DNA of 5,935 nucleotides from the NCBI GenBank assembly GCA_030148625.1, contig JASBTC010000437.1, positions 1 to 5,935 of the forward strand, in the 5' to 3' direction. Shown here piece after piece: positions 3,985-5,935 of this stretch (positions are counted from its first letter, which is position 1; each line of letters starts with the position of its first letter). Origin of the DNA: Sphingobium sp. (GTDB taxonomy: Bacteria; Pseudomonadota; Alphaproteobacteria; Sphingomonadales; Sphingomonadaceae). Position numbers and translations under genes: made by a program. The notes under the pieces were generated by a model that saw only the letters and a program-made list of their open reading frames with translations, was not told the DNA's origin and made no database searches.

Positions 3985-5935
3985 ATGTTCGCTGGCGTTG
4001 CCAAAGCCATTTTCGGATCGTCCAACGATCGTTACGTCAAATCGCTCGACAAGATCGTCGCCCGCATCGCCGGCTTCGAGCCCGCAGTGTCCGCGCTTTC
4101 GGACGAGGATCTCTCGGCGCAGACCGCGGCATTCCGCGCTCGGCTCGAGGCAGGCGAAACGCTCGACGACCTTCTGCCCGAGGCGTTTGCGACGGTGCGC
4201 GAAGCGGCGAAGCGCGTGCTGGGGCAACGGCATTACGACGTCCAGATGGTCGGCGGCATCGTCCTCCATCGCGGCGAGATCGCGGAGATGCGGACGGGCG
4301 AGGGCAAGACGCTGGTGGCGACGCTCGCCACCTATCTGAACGCATTGCCCGGCACGGGCGTCCATGTCGTCACCGTCAACGATTATCTCGCCCGGCGCGA
4401 CGCCGAATGGATGGGGCAGGTCTATCGCTTCCTCGGCCTGACCGTGGGCGTGATCGTGCCCAATATCGGCGATCAGGCGCGGCGCGACGCCTATGCCGCC
4501 GACATCACCTATGGCACGAACAACGAGTTCGGTTTCGACTATCTACGCGACAATATGAAATATGAGCGCCAGCAGATGGTGCAGCGCCCCTTCAACTACG
4601 CGATCGTCGACGAGGTCGATTCGATCCTGATCGACGAAGCGCGTACGCCGCTGATCATCTCCGGCCCGACCGACGACAAGTCCGAACTCTATATGCGCGT
4701 CGACGTGGTGGTGAAGCAGCTCGTCGCCGAGGATTACGAAGTCGACGAGAAGCAGCGCTCGATCATCCTGACCGAGGACGGCACCGAAAAGGTCGAGCGG
4801 ATGCTGGAAGCCGCCGACCTGCTCGAGGGCAGCAATCTCTACGATTACGAGAACACCCAGGTCGTCCATCACCTGAACCAGGCGCTGCGCGCCAATGTGC
4901 TGTTCAAGCGCGACACCGATTATATCGTCAAGGAAGGCAAGGTGATCATCATCGATGAATTCACCGGCCGCATGATGGACGGACGGCGCTGGTCCGACGG
5001 TCTTCACCAGGCGGTGGAGGCCAAGGAAGGCGTCAATATCGAGCCCGAGAACCAGACGCTCGCATCGATCACCTTCCAGAATTATTTCCGCATGTATCCC
5101 AAGCTGTCGGGCATGACGGGTACCGCCGCGACCGAGGCGGCCGAATTCTACGACATCTACAAGATGAATGTCGTGACCATCCCCACCAACGTGCCGGTCA
5201 AGCGCGTCGATGAGGAAGACGAGTTCTACAAGAGCCTCGAAGAGAAGTTCGCGGCGATCTCCAAAAGGATCAAGGCGCAGGCCGAGAATGGCCAGCCCGT
5301 GCTGGTCGGCACCGTCTCGATCGAGAAATCCGAACTGCTTTCCGACTTCCTGACCAAGGATGGGGTGAAGCACGAAGTGCTCAATGCGCGCTTCCACGAA
5401 AGCGAAGCGCATATCGTCGCGCAGGCCGGACGCATCGGCGTCGTGACGATCGCCACCAACATGGCGGGTCGCGGCACCGACATCCAGCTTGGCGGCAATC
5501 TCGAGTTCCGCATCGGCGACGAGCTGGCGGAAATGCCCGAAGGGCCCGAGCGCGACGCCGCGATCGAGACGATCCGCCAGGAGATCGAAGTCGAAAAGGC
5601 GGCGGTGCTCGCCGCCGGCGGTCTGTTCGTGCTCGGCACCGAGCGTCACGAAAGCCGCCGCATCGACAATCAGCTACGCGGCCGTTCGGGCCGTCAGGGC
5701 GATCCCGGCCTCAGCCGCTTCTACCTGTCGCTCGACGACGATCTGTTGCGCATCTTCGGGCCCAACACGATGTTCGCCAAGATGATGCGGAGCAATCTGC
5801 AGGAAGGCGAGGCGATCGGATCCAAGTGGCTGTCCAAGGCGATCGAGACCGCGCAGAAGAAGGTCGAGGCGCGCAACTACGACATCCGCAAGCAGGTCGT
5901 CGAATATGACGACGTGATGAACGACCAGCGCAAGG
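3985..5935 (+). CDS. secA: SecA, protein translocase ATPase, C-terminus beyond the window
   Basis: SecA binds preproteins and drives them through SecYEG by ATP hydrolysis, cycling between cytosol and inner membrane. The window holds 650 codons plus one base of an expected 900 or so. Visible parts, in order: GSSNDR (11-16); YDVQMVGG (84-91) with the adenine-contacting Gln87; Walker A MRTGEGKT (102-109); [12 protein letters not shown] (130-141); [15 protein letters not shown] (176-190); Walker B-type [14 protein letters not shown] (208-221); the preprotein cross-linking domain, about 228-370; [18 protein letters not shown] (333-350); MTGTAATEA (377-385); [18 protein letters not shown] (487-504); and [20 protein letters not shown] (551-570), holding the arginine finger. 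The helical scaffold begins near 615-620. The two-helix finger and zinc-binding tail are not in view. No motif is damaged. The ATG at 3985 is supported by AGGA seven bases before it. Upstream lies the small ORF on the same strand. No clear promoter is visible. Confidence 0.98.
   Translation, partial: MFAGVAKAIFGSSNDRYVKSLDKIVARIAGFEPAVSALSDEDLSAQTAAFRARLEAGETLDDLLPEAFATVREAAKRVLGQRHYDVQMVGGIVLHRGEIAEMRTGEGKTLVATLATYLNALPGTGVHVVTVNDYLARRDAEWMGQVYRFLGLTVGVIVPNIGDQARRDAYAADITYGTNNEFGFDYLRDNMKYERQQMVQRPFNYAIVDEVDSILIDEARTPLIISGPTDDKSELYMRVDVVVKQLVAEDYEVDEKQRSIILTEDGTEKVERMLEAADLLEGSNLYDYENTQVVHHLNQALRANVLFKRDTDYIVKEGKVIIIDEFTGRMMDGRRWSDGLHQAVEAKEGVNIEPENQTLASITFQNYFRMYPKLSGMTGTAATEAAEFYDIYKMNVVTIPTNVPVKRVDEEDEFYKSLEEKFAAISKRIKAQAENGQPVLVGTVSIEKSELLSDFLTKDGVKHEVLNARFHESEAHIVAQAGRIGVVTIATNMAGRGTDIQLGGNLEFRIGDELAEMPEGPERDAAIETIRQEIEVEKAAVLAAGGLFVLGTERHESRRIDNQLRGRSGRQGDPGLSRFYLSLDDDLLRIFGPNTMFAKMMRSNLQEGEAIGSKWLSKAIETAQKKVEARNYDIRKQVVEYDDVMNDQRK

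Noticed and set aside
4543..5649. 368-codon minus-strand open frame opposite secA
   Set aside because: It lies entirely inside the strongly conserved secA reading frame on the other strand. The His/Asp/Leu-rich product is a codon-bias shadow.

Overview
This window looks like a chromosomal housekeeping segment from a GC-rich alphaproteobacterium, most likely of the Sphingomonadales. That placement is inferred from strong GC bias at third codon positions, the style of the ArgJ and SecA proteins, and weak Shine-Dalgarno (SD) signals. No rRNA, tRNA, CRISPR array, insertion sequence or phage gene was found. Five protein genes, one likely pseudogene and one small unknown ORF fill almost the whole window.

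Left part, minus strand (1-3457). Reading in the direction of transcription, from right to left, the order is argJ (arginine biosynthesis), a glutathione S-transferase (GST)-like gene, an inositol-monophosphatase-family gene, and the remnant of a small SEC-C zinc-motif gene. The first three are tightly packed (4 and 14 nt gaps) and look like one operon probably driven from the argJ promoter. The SEC-C remnant follows after a 75 nt gap and has its own good ribosome binding site. Its reading frame is broken three times, and the breaks together restore the original frame. A 10-bp inverted repeat then separates this cluster from a VOC (glyoxalase/bleomycin-resistance fold) gene. That gene has its own promoter-like sequence and a strong ribosome binding site, and it runs off the left edge.

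Right part, plus strand (3577-5935). Divergent from argJ is a small ORF (97 aa, GTG start) with an N-terminal hydrophobic segment. After a 114 nt leader comes secA, the ATPase motor of the Sec export pathway. Its first 650 codons are present and the C-terminus lies beyond the window. Its Walker A, DEVD and motif V/VI sequences are intact.

The most unusual points are the SEC-C pseudogene with three compensating single-base shifts, and the small membrane-anchored or secreted ORF in the position where gammaproteobacteria carry the secretion monitor secM. There is also a likely near-leaderless argJ transcript and several inverted repeats in the intergenic regions. I found no clear evidence for a wholly new multi-gene system. 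The secA-upstream ORF is the best candidate for something undescribed.
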